This document shows positions 43,715-52,846 of a stretch of 64,000 nt of DNA, one piece after another (position 1 is the stretch's first letter; every line of letters starts with the position of its first letter). The position numbers and the translations under genes were made by a program. A model generated the notes under the pieces. The model was not told the origin of the DNA and searched no databases. It saw only the letters and a program-made list of their open reading frames with translations. This DNA is from Streptomyces sp. TG1A-60 (lineage in GTDB: Bacteria > Actinomycetota > Actinomycetes > Streptomycetales > Streptomycetaceae): the NCBI RefSeq assembly GCF_037201975.1, contig NZ_CP147520.1, positions 3,658,001 to 3,722,000 of the forward strand, written 5' to 3'.

Positions 43715-44545
43715 TCAGATCAGGCCGTGCTCCGACAGGTACTCCAGCTGTGCCCGTACGGACAGCTCCGCCGCCGGCCACAGGGAGCGGTCGACGTCCG
43801 CGTAGACGTGGGCGACGACGTCACCGGGGGCGCGGTGACCGTTCTCGACCGCTGTCTCGACCTGGGCGAGGCGGTGGGCGCGGTGGGCGAGGTAGAACTC
43901 GACGGCGCCCTGGGCGTCCTCCAGGACGGGGCCGTGACCCGGGAGGACGGTGTGGACGCCGTCGTCGACCGTGAGGGACCTGAGACGTCGGAGGGAGTCG
44001 AGATAGTCCCCGAGGCAGCCGTCGGGGTGGGCCACGACCGTCGTACCGCGCCCCAGGACGGTGTCGCCCGTCAGGACGGCCTGATCGGCCGGGAGATGGA
44101 AGCACAGCGAGTCGGCGGTGTGGCCGGGGGTGGGTACGACGCGGAGCTCCAGGCCGCCCACCGAGATGACGTCGCCCGCGCCCAGCCCTTCGTCGCCCAG
44201 CCGCAGCGCCGGATCGAGGGCCCGTACGTGCGTCCTGGTCAGCTCGGCGAAGCGCGCGGCGCCCTCCGCGTGGTCCGGGTGTCCGTGCGTGAGCAGGGTC
44301 AGCGCGACCCGTTTGCCGGCCTGCTCCGCGGTGTCGACGACGTGGCGCAGATGACGGTCGTCCAGCGGACCGGGGTCGATCACGACCGCCGACTCGGAGT
44401 CCGGCTCGGCCACGATCCAGGTGTTGGTCCCGTCCAGCGTCATCACGGACGCGTTCGGCGCGAGGACGTTGACCGCGCGCGCGGTGGCGGGCCCGGAGAG
44501 AACCCCACCCCTCGGCTGGCCCGGAAGGGCTGCTGCGTCGGTCAT
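43715..44545 (-). CDS. MBL-fold metallo-hydrolase (LACTB2-like)
   Basis: A 276-residue metallo-beta-lactamase-fold protein. Metal ligands are visible in LTHGHPDHAEG, PTPGHTADS, GDTVLG and LPGHGP. It resembles the LACTB2/RNase Z-like hydrolases found next to crp and ridA in actinobacteria (Rv3677c position). The substrate could be RNA or a thioester. Its ATG at 44545 overlaps the stop of the upstream Nudix gene in ATGA, so the two are coupled. Confidence 0.9.
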   Translation of the reverse strand: MTDAAALPGQPRGGVLSGPATARAVNVLAPNASVMTLDGTNTWIVAEPDSESAVVIDPGPLDDRHLRHVVDTAEQAGKRVALTLLTHGHPDHAEGAARFAELTRTHVRALDPALRLGDEGLGAGDVISVGGLELRVVPTPGHTADSLCFHLPADQAVLTGDTVLGRGTTVVAHPDGCLGDYLDSLRRLRSLTVDDGVHTVLPGHGPVLEDAQGAVEFYLAHRAHRLAQVETAVENGHRAPGDVVAHVYADVDRSLWPAAELSVRAQLEYLSEHGLI

Positions 44546-45417
44546 ACGGGGTCTCCGGCGGAGGGGATGCGCTTGGTGAACTCGTCGTGGCCGGGCCAGG
44601 TGAGGACGACGTCGTCGGTGTCGTCGTCCAGGCGGGCCTGTGCCAGGACGGGGGTCAGGTCGCGGGCGGGCGCGGCGGCGAGGGCGGCGGCGGCCGTGTC
44701 GTACACCGTGAGCTGGCGCAGGGTCGCGATGGTGGGGGGCATCATCAACAGCTCCCCCTTGCCGTAGCCGTCGGCCGCGTCCCGGGGGCGGATCCACACC
44801 GTGCGGTCGGCCTCCGTGGAGGCGTTGCGGGTGCGCTGGCCCTGCGGAAGGGCCGCGACGAAGAACCACGTGTCATAGCGGCGGGACTCGAACTCGGGCG
44901 TGATCCAGCGGGTCCAGGCGCCGAGGAGGTCGGAGCGCAGGACCAGCCCCCGACGGTCCAGGAACTCCGCGAAGGACAGGTCGCGGGCGGCCACCGCCGC
45001 GCGGTCCGCCTCCCAGTCGTCAGCCGTGGTGTCGCCCACCACCGTGTCGGGGGTGGGGCCGGCGAGCAGGACGCCCGCCTCCTCGTACGTCTCGCGGACG
45101 GCCGCGCAGACGATCGCCTGGGCGTCCGCCCCGTCGACGCCGAGCCGGGACGCCCACCACGCGCGCGTGGGGCCCGCCCAGCGGATCTGGTGGTCGTCGT
45201 CGCGCGGGTCCACGCCGCCGCCCGGATACGCGTACGCGCCTCCGGCGAAGGCCATGGAGGCGCGTCTGCGCAGCATGTGCACGACCGGCGTGTCGGCCGT
45301 GTCCTTGAGCAGCATGACGGTGGCGGCCCGCCTGGGGGTCACCGGTGTCAACGTGCCGGCCGCGAGAGCGCGGATACGGTCCGGCCACTCGGGTGGGTAC
45401 CACTGCCCGTTCGCCAT
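44542..45417 (-). CDS. Nudix hydrolase (NUDT19-like)
   Basis: A 291-residue protein. The Nudix box reads AYPGGGVDPRDD...AAVRETYEEAGVLL, with a long insert between the Gly-rich start and the REx2EE core, as in NUDT19-type proteins, which hydrolyse CoA derivatives. RWITPEFESRRYDTWFFVA is another family signature. Start ATG 45417 (MANGQWYPPEW). It overlaps the MBL gene by 4 bp and follows the RidA gene by 70 bp on the same strand. Confidence 0.88.
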   Translation of the reverse strand: MANGQWYPPEWPDRIRALAAGTLTPVTPRRAATVMLLKDTADTPVVHMLRRRASMAFAGGAYAYPGGGVDPRDDDHQIRWAGPTRAWWASRLGVDGADAQAIVCAAVRETYEEAGVLLAGPTPDTVVGDTTADDWEADRAAVAARDLSFAEFLDRRGLVLRSDLLGAWTRWITPEFESRRYDTWFFVAALPQGQRTRNASTEADRTVWIRPRDAADGYGKGELLMMPPTIATLRQLTVYDTAAAALAAAPARDLTPVLAQARLDDDTDDVVLTWPGHDEFTKRIPSAGDPV

Positions 45418-45487
45418 GGGCGGAGGCTAACCCGTTACAGGCGGATGTTCGAGTGAGTCTCCGCGATCTTGTCGGTACGGCCCGTGG

Positions 45488-45955
45488 CTACGCGCTCGTG
45501 AGCTCCACCTGGATCTCCACCTCGACCGGCGCGTCCAACGGCAGCACCGCCACGCCGACCGCACTGCGCGCGTGGACGCCCTTGTCGCCGAAAACGGCGC
45601 CCAGGAGCTCGCTCGCGCCGTTCAGCACAGCGGGCTGGCCCGTGAAGTCCGCCGCCGAGGCCACGAAGCCCACGACCTTCACCACGCGCGCGACCCGGTC
45701 CAGGTCACCCGCCACGGACTTGACGGCGGCGAGGGCGTTCAGCGCGCAGGTGCGGGCGAGCTCCTTGGCCTCCTCGGGGGTGACTTCGGCACCGACCTTG
45801 CCGGTGACGGGCAGCTTGCCGTCCACCATGGGCAGCTGCCCGGCGGTGTACACGTACACCCCGGTCCGTACGGCCGGCTGGTACGCGGCGAGCGGCGGGA
45901 CCACCTCGGGCAGGCTCAGCCCGAGTTCCGCGAGCCTGGCCTCGACGGCGCTCAC
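45488..45955 (-). CDS. RidA/YjgF-family enamine/imine deaminase
   Basis: A 155-residue RidA-family protein with the conserved core GVYVYTAGQLPMVDG near the N-terminus and the signature SAVGVAVLPLDAPVEVEIQVE near the C-terminus. RidA proteins hydrolyse reactive enamine/imine by-products of PLP enzymes; the usual catalytic Arg is in the ARSAVG segment. The GTG at 45955 overlaps the DUF4177-type gene's stop as GTGA, fixing the start. Positional counterpart of Rv3678c. Confidence 0.92.
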   Translation of the reverse strand: MSAVEARLAELGLSLPEVVPPLAAYQPAVRTGVYVYTAGQLPMVDGKLPVTGKVGAEVTPEEAKELARTCALNALAAVKSVAGDLDRVARVVKVVGFVASAADFTGQPAVLNGASELLGAVFGDKGVHARSAVGVAVLPLDAPVEVEIQVELTSA

Positions 45956-46110
45956 GGCTTCGGCCGCTTCAGGTAGGCCACCAGCTGCTCGGGGTTGTTC
46001 GGCCCGGGTACGACCTGGACGAGCTCCCAGCCGTCCTCGCCCCAGGTGTCCAGAATCTGCTTCGTGGCGTGGACGAGCAGCGGCACAGTTGCGTATTCCC
46101 ACTTGGTCAT
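45952..46110 (-). CDS. Small DUF4177-like protein, 52 aa
   Basis: A 52-residue protein MTKWEYATVPLLVHATKQIL... with WGEDGWELVQVV and a C-terminus YLKRPKP. The WEY start and the GWELV core match DUF4177-type small proteins conserved in this actinobacterial neighbourhood. It overlaps the RidA start by 4 bp. No function is known. ATG 46110; a TAGGGT tract upstream serves as a weak RBS. Divergent from the ArsA-like gene. Confidence 0.8.
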   Translation of the reverse strand: MTKWEYATVPLLVHATKQILDTWGEDGWELVQVVPGPNNPEQLVAYLKRPKP

Positions 46111-46260
46111 GCGGCCGACCCTATCCGCTGCCCGGCCCCTGTCCGCCACGGGTTCCGCCGCTCCCCGGGGCGGGTGGGACGGCCGGGATGGCCCGCGGCC
46201 GGCAGTCCGAGAGGAGACAGGTTGTCCACAGCCCCCCGCGTATGCCGCGCGCGAACTGGT

Positions 46261-46266
46261 TAGGCT
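46261..46266 (+). promoter_or_regulatory. -10 box (TAGGCT) for a leaderless ArsA-like transcript
   Basis: TAGGCT ends 7 nt before the GTG at 46274, and no ribosome-binding site is present. The spacing predicts transcription starting at the GTG itself. No good -35 is visible, which is common for Streptomyces promoters. Confidence 0.5.
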
Positions 46267-46273
46267 CGAATAC

Positions 46274-47251
46274 GTGAGCAGGCTCCAGGTCGTCAGCGGC
46301 AAGGGCGGGACCGGAAAGACCACGGTCGCCGCCGCACTCGCGCTCGCCCTCGCGACCGAGGGGAAACGCACCCTCCTGGTCGAGGTCGAGGGCAGACAGG
46401 GCATCGCGCAACTCTTCGAGGCGGAGGCACTGCCGTACGAGGAGCGGAAGATCGCGGTGGGTCCCGGGGGCGGGGAGGTGTACGCGCTGGCCATCGACCC
46501 CGAACTGGCCCTGTTGGACTACCTCCAGATGTTCTACAAGCTCGGCGGTGCCGGGCGGGCCCTGAAGAAGCTCGGCGCCATCGACTTCGCCACCACCATC
46601 GCGCCCGGCCTCCGGGACGTGCTGCTGACCGGCAAGGCCTGCGAGGCGGTGCGCCGCAAGGAGAAGAGCGGACGGTTCACGTACGACCACGTGGTGATGG
46701 ACGCCCCGCCCACCGGGCGCATCACCCGCTTCCTGAACGTGAACGACGAGGTGGCGGGGCTCGCCAAGATCGGCCCCATACACAATCAGGCTCAGGCCGT
46801 CATGCGGGTCCTGAAGTCTCCCGAGACGGCCGTGCACCTGGTGACGCTCCTTGAGGAGATGCCCGTCCAGGAGACGGCGGACGGCATCGCCGAGCTGCGT
46901 GCCGCGAAGCTGCCGGTGGGACGGATCATCGTCAACATGGTGCGGCCCGAGGTGCTGGACGCCGACGAGGTGGAGTTCGCGCGCGCGGTGCCGCGTACGG
47001 ACGTCGCCAGGTCGCTGTCCACGGCCGGCCTGGGCGGCGCGCGGCGCGGCGGCAAGGCCGAGCGTCTGGTGGAGCCGCTGCTCGCGCAGGCCGAGGAGTA
47101 CGCCGAGCGGTACACCCTGGAGCACGAACAGCGGGGCGTACTGGGCGAGCTGGGCCTGCCGCGCCATGAACTGCCGCTGCTCGCCGAGGGAATGGACCTG
47201 GCGGGCCTGTACGAACTGGCCACGGAACTGCGTCAGCAAGGGATCTCATGA
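46274..47251 (+). CDS. ArsA/GET3-like ATPase, first of a pair
   Basis: A 325-residue P-loop ATPase of the ArsA/GET3 family. The deviant Walker A is VVSGKGGTGKTTVAAAL, with an LLVEVEGRQG switch and a VVMDAPPTGRI Walker B-like strand. No arsenic genes are nearby and no membrane-protein substrate domain is obvious, so an arsenite pump role is unlikely. The M. tuberculosis counterparts Rv3679-Rv3680 form a two-subunit complex linked, as I recall, to cell envelope and stress tolerance. The leaderless GTG is at 46274. Its stop overlaps the next ATG in ATGA, so the two subunits are probably made in equal amounts. Confidence 0.9.
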   Translation: MSRLQVVSGKGGTGKTTVAAALALALATEGKRTLLVEVEGRQGIAQLFEAEALPYEERKIAVGPGGGEVYALAIDPELALLDYLQMFYKLGGAGRALKKLGAIDFATTIAPGLRDVLLTGKACEAVRRKEKSGRFTYDHVVMDAPPTGRITRFLNVNDEVAGLAKIGPIHNQAQAVMRVLKSPETAVHLVTLLEEMPVQETADGIAELRAAKLPVGRIIVNMVRPEVLDADEVEFARAVPRTDVARSLSTAGLGGARRGGKAERLVEPLLAQAEEYAERYTLEHEQRGVLGELGLPRHELPLLAEGMDLAGLYELATELRQQGIS

Positions 47252-48591
47252 CTCCGGACCCGGCCGCCACGCCCGACTCGGCCCACGCGCACGACGCCCA
47301 CCGTGCGATCAGCGCTCCCCGGCTCCTCGCGGTCGACCCGCTGCTCGACGACCCCGAGACCCGCATCGTCGTGTGCTGCGGCGCGGGCGGTGTGGGCAAG
47401 ACGACCACGGCGGCGGCCCTCGGGCTGCGGGCCGCCGAGCGCGGGCGCAAGGTGGTCGTGCTCACCATCGACCCGGCCCGGCGGCTCGCCCAGTCCATGG
47501 GCATCGACTCGCTGGACAACACCCCGCGGCGCGTGAAGGGCGTCGACGGGGACGGCGAACTGCACGCCATGATGCTCGACATGAAGCGCACCTTCGACGA
47601 GATCGTCGAGGCGCACGCGGACCCCGACCGGGCCTCCGCGATCCTGAACAACCCCTTCTACCAGTCCCTCTCGGCGGGCTTCGCGGGCACGCAGGAGTAC
47701 ATGGCGATGGAGAAGCTGGGCCAGCTGCGGGCCCGGGACGAGTGGGACCTGATCGTCGTCGACACCCCTCCGTCCCGCTCGGCGCTGGACTTCCTGGACG
47801 CCCCCAAGCGGCTCGGCTCGTTCCTGGACGGCAAGCTGATCCGTGTTCTGCTGGCGCCCGCGAAGGTCGGCGGGCGGGCCGGCATGAAGTTCCTGAACGT
47901 CGGCATGTCGATGATGACGGGCGCACTGGGCAAGCTGCTCGGCGGTCAACTGCTGAAGGACGTACAGACGTTCGTGGCCGCCATGGACTCCATGTTCGGC
48001 GGCTTCCGTACGCGCGCGGACGCCACGTACAAGCTGCTCCAGGCGCCTGGCACGGCCTTTCTGGTGGTGGCCGCGCCGGAGCGGGACGCGCTGCGGGAGG
48101 CGGCGTACTTCGTGGAGCGGCTGGCGGCGGAGGGCATGCCGCTGGCCGGGCTGGTGCTCAACCGGGTCCACGACAGCGGCGCGGCCCACCTGTCCGCCGA
48201 GCGCGCGCTCGCCGCCGCGGAAAATCTTGACGAGCCCCGCATTGTGGATCATATGGACGGGAAAGCAGTTCGTAACTCTCCCGACGCGTACGACAGTTCA
48301 GAATCTCCTGCAACGACCGGCGCCCAGGACGGCTCCCCGGACCCGGGCCAAGCCCCGGACCAGACCGTGGAACAACTCACGTCAGGCCTGTTGAGGCTGC
48401 ACGCCGAGCGGATGCGGCTGCTCTCCCGCGAGCAGCGCACACGCGACCGCTTCACCGCGCTTCATCCCGAGGTGGCCGTGGCCGAAGTGGCCGCGCTGCC
48501 CGGTGACGTCCACGACCTGGCGGGTCTGCGGGACATCGGGGACCGGCTCGCGACCCCGAGCCCGGAGCAGCTGCCCACCTCCGAGGAATGA
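47248..48591 (+). CDS. ArsA/GET3-like ATPase, second of a pair
   Basis: A 447-residue partner of the preceding ATPase. After a short Asp/Ala/His-rich leader comes Walker A VCCGAGGVGKTTTAAAL, the TIDPARRLAQSMG switch I, and IVVDTPPSRSALDFLDAP. A mid-region (LDGKLIRVLLAPAKVGG, FLNVGMSMM) resembles the hydrophobic client-binding helices of GET3-type proteins. The C-terminal about 100 residues are a Ser/Asp/Glu-rich linker followed by a helical tail. It overlaps gene one by 4 bp. The next gene, wblA, is on the other strand and converges on it. Confidence 0.9.
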   Translation: MTPDPAATPDSAHAHDAHRAISAPRLLAVDPLLDDPETRIVVCCGAGGVGKTTTAAALGLRAAERGRKVVVLTIDPARRLAQSMGIDSLDNTPRRVKGVDGDGELHAMMLDMKRTFDEIVEAHADPDRASAILNNPFYQSLSAGFAGTQEYMAMEKLGQLRARDEWDLIVVDTPPSRSALDFLDAPKRLGSFLDGKLIRVLLAPAKVGGRAGMKFLNVGMSMMTGALGKLLGGQLLKDVQTFVAAMDSMFGGFRTRADATYKLLQAPGTAFLVVAAPERDALREAAYFVERLAAEGMPLAGLVLNRVHDSGAAHLSAERALAAAENLDEPRIVDHMDGKAVRNSPDAYDSSESPATTGAQDGSPDPGQAPDQTVEQLTSGLLRLHAERMRLLSREQRTRDRFTALHPEVAVAEVAALPGDVHDLAGLRDIGDRLATPSPEQLPTSEE

Positions 48592-48778
48592 CCACTCCGA
48601 GAAATGACCGATGGCCGAGGACTCCGACTGGCGACGACTGACTGAGGATCGGTCGATCGATCCGTGGCCCGACGACCGATCCCACGCCCCGGGGCACCCG
48701 AAGAGCCGGCACACCTGCCCGACGCGCCGACACCTCAAGGGCGCCCTCGACGAACGTGGCCCGGTAGGGGCCTCGTCC

Positions 48779-49117
48779 TCAGCTCACCGCCGCGTAGTTC
48801 TCGTACATCTCGTCATCGTCGAGCGGCAGGATGCCCGCGCCACGCTCGTACTCCGTGCGCGCGGTCTCCAGCAGCCTGCGCCACGACGTGACGGTCGGAC
48901 GCCTGCGCAGCAGCGCGCGGCGCTCACGCTCCGTCATTCCTCCCCACACGCCGAACTCAACACGGTTGTCCAACGCGTCCGCCAGGCACTCCGTGCGCAC
49001 CGGGCACCCGGTGCACACCGCCTTAGCCCTGTTCTGCGCTGCTCCTTGAACGAACAGTTCATCCGGATCGGTAGTGCGACAGGCAGCCTGCGCACTCCAG
49101 TCGGTTACCCAGCCCAT
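48779..49117 (-). CDS. wblA: WhiB-like regulator WblA
   Basis: A 112-residue WhiB-family Fe-S protein. The four cluster ligands are Cys13, Cys35, Cys38 and Cys44 (AACRTTD, AVCTGC, TEC), followed by the GVWGG turn and a basic Arg-rich helix (RERRALLRRRP) for DNA binding. The sequence is nearly identical, from memory, to S. coelicolor WblA (SCO3579), a global repressor of antibiotic production and a requirement for proper sporulation; the mycobacterial counterpart is WhiB4 (Rv3681c). ATG 49117 is preceded by GAGGACGG. A GTG at 49174 would add 19 residues. WblA is divergent from the PBP gene with a 600-bp spacer. Confidence 0.96.
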   Translation of the reverse strand: MGWVTDWSAQAACRTTDPDELFVQGAAQNRAKAVCTGCPVRTECLADALDNRVEFGVWGGMTERERRALLRRRPTVTSWRRLLETARTEYERGAGILPLDDDEMYENYAAVS

Positions 49118-49717
49118 ACCGGCGCCGTCCTCTCCCGAATCGAGGCTCCCCCACGGCGGCAGCGGCATATTCACCGCCGCCAGTTGAGGACGTTACGGAA
49201 GGTGGGCACAGCGCAACACCCCCTTCGGGCCCAATCTTGAATGGCCCGAACGGACTATGCGTAAGCGACAGATCACCCGTGGGAGTGACCTGAGGACATA
49301 GGTGACTATCCCGCCAGAACGGGACAGTTGACATGCGTCACAACGGACACCGAATGACACACGAGGCAGATTCGGACACGGATCCGGAAAAAAATCGAAA
49401 GAACGTCAGAACGTTTCGGGCTCGCCGGACGTACTTGATACAAGGGCCTATGGCTGTGACAGTTGAGAGCAGCTTAGGCCAAGGCCTGCGCGCGTGTCCG
49501 GCGATTGAGAACGTAGACAGTCGTTCACGTTCCTTCTTTCTCGCGCCCTCGTGCCGGTGTTCCCGCCCGCCTCCATGCGACGCGTCCGCCGAGGGCCGGG
49601 GCAGCACGAAGTCGGCGGCCGGCCCCATAGCGGCGCGGATGTCACGATCCGGCACCCAAACCCTTCAGACCCACCTGCTCCTTCGGAACGCCCAGCACTA
49701 CGGATTAGGCTGCCTCC
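49118..49717. promoter_or_regulatory. Long divergent spacer between wblA and the PBP gene
   Basis: Six hundred bases without a convincing gene. It must contain the wblA promoter and probably a long 5' leader. Visible features: GTGACC and GGTGAC half-sites near 49283-49305, a TCCCG-CGGGA hairpin at about 49309-49324, TTGACA at about 49327, and TAGGCT at 49706-49711. The AT content is locally higher (about 49320-49440) than in the coding regions. Confidence 0.5.
49706..49711 (+). promoter_or_regulatory. -10 box (TAGGCT) directly before the PBP start
   Basis: TAGGCT ends 6 nt before the ATG at 49718. No purine-rich RBS lies between them, so the transcript is probably leaderless. Confidence 0.5.
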
Positions 49718-51994
49718 ATGGCAAACAAGCGCTCGGGTGGTGGTCTGTCCCCCACACAGCAGGCCGCCAAGTTCCTCGGTGTCAGCGTGCTCGCGGGAGC
49801 CGTCATGGCGGGCATCGCGCTGCCCGCGATCGGCGCTCTGGGTCTGGCTGCCAAGGGTTCGGCCGAGGGATTCGACGAGCTCCCGGCCAACCTCAAGCAG
49901 CCGCCGCTGAGTCAGCGCACCACCATCCTGGACAGCAAGGGCGACTCGATCGCCACGGTGTACAGCCGCGACCGTACGGTGGTCGACCTCAAGGCCATCT
50001 CGCCGTACATGCAGAAGGCGATCATCGCCATCGAGGACGCCCGGTTCTACCAGCACGGCGCGGTCGACCTGAAGGGCGTGCTGCGCGCGCTCAACCGGAA
50101 CGCCCAGGACGGCGGCGTCACCGAGGGCGCTTCCACACTGACGCAGCAGCTGGTGAAGAACGTCGCGGTGGAGGAGGCCGGTGACGACCCGACGCTGGTC
50201 GCCCAAGCCACCCAGCAGACCATCGGCCGCAAGATCCGCGAGCTGAAGTACGCGATCCAGCTCGAAGAGGAACTCAGCAAGAAGCAGATCCTTGAGAACT
50301 ACCTGAACATCACGTTCTTCGGCCAGCAGGCCTACGGCGTCGAGGCCGCCTCCCAGCGGTACTTCTCCAAGTCCGCGAAGGACCTGGACGTCGAGGAGGC
50401 CGCACTCCTCGCCGGCATCGTGCAGTCGCCCAGCCGGTACGACCCGGTCAACGACCCGCAGGAGGCCACGGAGCGGCGCAACATCGTGCTGCAGCGCATG
50501 GCCGAGGTCGGCGACATCTCGCGGGCGGAGGCCGACAAGGCCAGGAAGAAGCCGCTCGGCCTGGACATCAGCAAGCCGAAGAACGGCTGCATCACGGCCG
50601 TGAAGGGCGCGGGCTTCTTCTGCGACTACGTGCGAGAGGTGTTCCTGAACGACCCGGTCTTCGGCAAGACCAAGGAGGACCGGGCCAAGATCTGGAACCA
50701 GGGCGGTCTGACGATCCGGACGACGATGGACCCGCAGGCCCAGAAGTCGGTCCAGACCTCCGTGAAGCGGCACGTCAACCAGACGGACGACGTGGCCACC
50801 GCCGCCACCATCGTGGAACCCGGCACGGGCGAGATCCTCGCCATGGGCCAGTCGAGGCCGTACGGGCTCGACACCAAGAAGAACGAGACGTCGATCAACC
50901 TCTCGGTCGACGAGTCCATGGGCGGGGGCGCGGGCTACCAGCCCGGTTCGACGTTCAAACCGTTCGTCGCCGCGGCCGCACTCGAGGACGGCATGTCCCC
51001 GACAAAGTCGTACTCCGCGCCGTACGAGATGGAGTACCCGAGCCCGATCTCGGTCTGCGGCGGCAAGAACTGGGTGAACACCGACGGTACGAAGCTCACC
51101 AACGAGAACGAGTCCGAGGTCGGCCCGTACTCGATGAAGAAGGCGACCGCGCTGTCGGTCAACACCTACTTCGTGCAGATGATCGCGGACATCGGCATCT
51201 GCCCCGTGACGAAGATGGCCGGGAAGATGGGCGTCGAGCGGGCCGACGGCGGCAAGATCGGCCAGAACCCGTCGATCGCGCTGGGCACCCAGGAGATGTC
51301 CCCGCTGACCATGGCGAACGCGTACGCGACCTTCGCCTCGCGCGGGATGTACTGCACGCCGGTCGCCATCGAGTCCATCACCCAGCGGGTCGGCGGGAAG
51401 TCGAAGTCGCTGGAAGTGCCGAAGTCGACGTGCTCGCGCGCGATGTCCGAGAACACCGCCGACACCATCAACACCCTGCTCAGGGGCGTGGTCGAGGACG
51501 GTACGGGTACGGAGGCCGGCCTCGGCAGCCGCGCCAGCGCCGGTAAGACGGGTACGACGGACTTCCGTTACGCGGCCTGGTTCGTCGGCTACACCCCGAA
51601 CATGGCCGGCGCCGTCTGGGTCGGTGACCCCGCGCACAAGCGCCGCATGGTGAACATCACCATCGGCGGCGAGTGGCACAGCAAGGTCTTCGGCGGCCAG
51701 GTCCCGGGCCCGATCTGGCGCGACATGATGTCCGGCGCGCTGGAGGGCAAGCCCGGCCCCGACTTCAACTACGTCCGCATCCCCGACGACCGTCCGGCGG
51801 ACCCCGGCCGTGGGAACGACGACAACGGCAACGGGGGGAACGAAGACGACAACGGCAACGGCGATGACGGGTTCTTCGGCGGCACCGTCGGCGGCACCTT
51901 CCCGACCCCGGAGTTCTCGATCCCGGAGGGCTGGATCCGCGGCCAGTCGAACGGCGGGAACAACGGGAACGGCAACGGTGGCGGCTTCGGGTGA
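49718..51994 (+). CDS. Bifunctional class A penicillin-binding protein (PonA2-like)
   Basis: A 758-residue protein with a short cytoplasmic start, one membrane helix (about 20-45), a GT51 glycosyltransferase domain (catalytic Glu in AIEDARFYQHG, near residue 106; EGASTLTQQLVKN) and a transpeptidase domain (SxxK as GSTFKPF near 411, SxN as SVNTYF, KTGTT near 608). It polymerises and cross-links peptidoglycan at the cell surface. The C-terminus is an Asn/Gly/Asp-rich flexible tail with GNGG repeats. The position next to wblA matches PonA2 (Rv3682) next to whiB4; no PASTA domains are visible here. Confidence 0.95.
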   Translation: MANKRSGGGLSPTQQAAKFLGVSVLAGAVMAGIALPAIGALGLAAKGSAEGFDELPANLKQPPLSQRTTILDSKGDSIATVYSRDRTVVDLKAISPYMQKAIIAIEDARFYQHGAVDLKGVLRALNRNAQDGGVTEGASTLTQQLVKNVAVEEAGDDPTLVAQATQQTIGRKIRELKYAIQLEEELSKKQILENYLNITFFGQQAYGVEAASQRYFSKSAKDLDVEEAALLAGIVQSPSRYDPVNDPQEATERRNIVLQRMAEVGDISRAEADKARKKPLGLDISKPKNGCITAVKGAGFFCDYVREVFLNDPVFGKTKEDRAKIWNQGGLTIRTTMDPQAQKSVQTSVKRHVNQTDDVATAATIVEPGTGEILAMGQSRPYGLDTKKNETSINLSVDESMGGGAGYQPGSTFKPFVAAAALEDGMSPTKSYSAPYEMEYPSPISVCGGKNWVNTDGTKLTNENESEVGPYSMKKATALSVNTYFVQMIADIGICPVTKMAGKMGVERADGGKIGQNPSIALGTQEMSPLTMANAYATFASRGMYCTPVAIESITQRVGGKSKSLEVPKSTCSRAMSENTADTINTLLRGVVEDGTGTEAGLGSRASAGKTGTTDFRYAAWFVGYTPNMAGAVWVGDPAHKRRMVNITIGGEWHSKVFGGQVPGPIWRDMMSGALEGKPGPDFNYVRIPDDRPADPGRGNDDNGNGGNEDDNGNGDDGFFGGTVGGTFPTPEFSIPEGWIRGQSNGGNNGNGNGGGFG

Positions 51995-52004
51995 CACTCG
52001 CCGG

Positions 52005-52084
52005 AGGCACTGAAGTGCTGAAGTGCTGAGGTGCTACGGGTGCTGAGTTCCTGCTGAGGCACTGAGGGTGCTGAAGATGCTGAC
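52005..52084. repeat. Degenerate GTGCTGA-type repeat after the PBP gene
   Basis: About 80 bp of loosely repeated units such as AAGTGCTGA, GGTGCT and GGCACTGA follow the PBP stop directly. They look like a decayed simple repeat, with no open frame conserved. Confidence 0.5.
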
Positions 52085-52094
52085 GTCTGCACGG

Positions 52095-52145
52095 ATACGG
52101 CGGTGGCGGCGCTCCCCCGAAAGAGGGGCGCCGCCACCGCCGTAT
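52095..52145. terminator. Bidirectional terminator between the PBP and yqeY genes
   Basis: A perfect 17-bp stem core (52095-52111 with 52129-52145, starting ATACGGCGG), extended inward by CCCC/GGGG around a CGAAAG-containing loop. It lies between converging genes and can serve both. Confidence 0.88.
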
Positions 52146-52190
52146 CGCTGGGAGGTGCCCGTACCGCCGTGGCCTGCCGGGGAGGGGCGA

Positions 52191-52658
52191 TCAGCCCCCC
52201 GCGAGCTGCTGCTTGACGACGGCGGCGACGCGGCCCCCCTCGGCCAGACCGGCCACCTTCGGGTTGACGATCTTCATGACCTGGCCCATCGCTCGCGGAC
52301 CCTCGGCGCCGGCTGCCCGCGCCTCCTCGACGGCCTGGACGACGATCTGCTTCAGCTCCTCGTCGGACAACTGCTTGGGCAGGTACTCGGCGAGGATCTC
52401 TCCCTCCGCCTTCTCCCGCTCCGCCGACTCGGGACGACCGCCCTGGGCGAAGGCGTCCGCGGCCTCGCGGCGCTTCTTCGCCTCCTTGGTGATCACCTTG
52501 AGCACCTCGTCGTCGGAGAGCTCGCGCTTCTCCTTGCCCGCGACCTCCTCCTTGGTGATCGCGGTGAGCGTCAGCCGGAGCGTCGAGGAGCGGAGCCCAT
52601 CGCGCTCCTTGATCGCGGCGTTGAGGTCTTCCTGCAGCTTCGACTTGAGCGTGGTCAT
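52191..52658 (-). CDS. GatB/YqeY domain protein
   Basis: A 155-residue YqeY-family protein, the C-terminal tRNA-binding-like domain of GatB as a free protein. It begins MTTLKSKLQEDLNAAIKERD and has the family core LRLTLTAIT, ILAEYLPKQLSDEEL and GAEGPRAMGQVMKIV before a C-terminal GGRVAAVVKQQL. The family is thought to interact with tRNA or amidated aminoacyl-tRNA but its cellular role is unsettled. ATG 52658 was chosen; the long upstream extension of the frame is Arg/Pro-rich non-coding sequence. Confidence 0.92.
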   Translation of the reverse strand: MTTLKSKLQEDLNAAIKERDGLRSSTLRLTLTAITKEEVAGKEKRELSDDEVLKVITKEAKKRREAADAFAQGGRPESAEREKAEGEILAEYLPKQLSDEELKQIVVQAVEEARAAGAEGPRAMGQVMKIVNPKVAGLAEGGRVAAVVKQQLAGG

Positions 52659-52846
52659 GACGTCGATTGTCGCAGGTGTGGCGCGGGAAGCGCGCCTTGA
52701 TTTCGCCGGTGTGCGCGGAGCGGGGCGGGACTGAGGGGTGGAGCCGGAGTCGGTTGTCCACAGGGTGAGTTGACGTTCGCCGGTGGTGGCCGGTGGTTCT
52801 CCACAGGCCTTCGCCCGGGCTCGGCGTGGTCTGACACGATGGAGAC

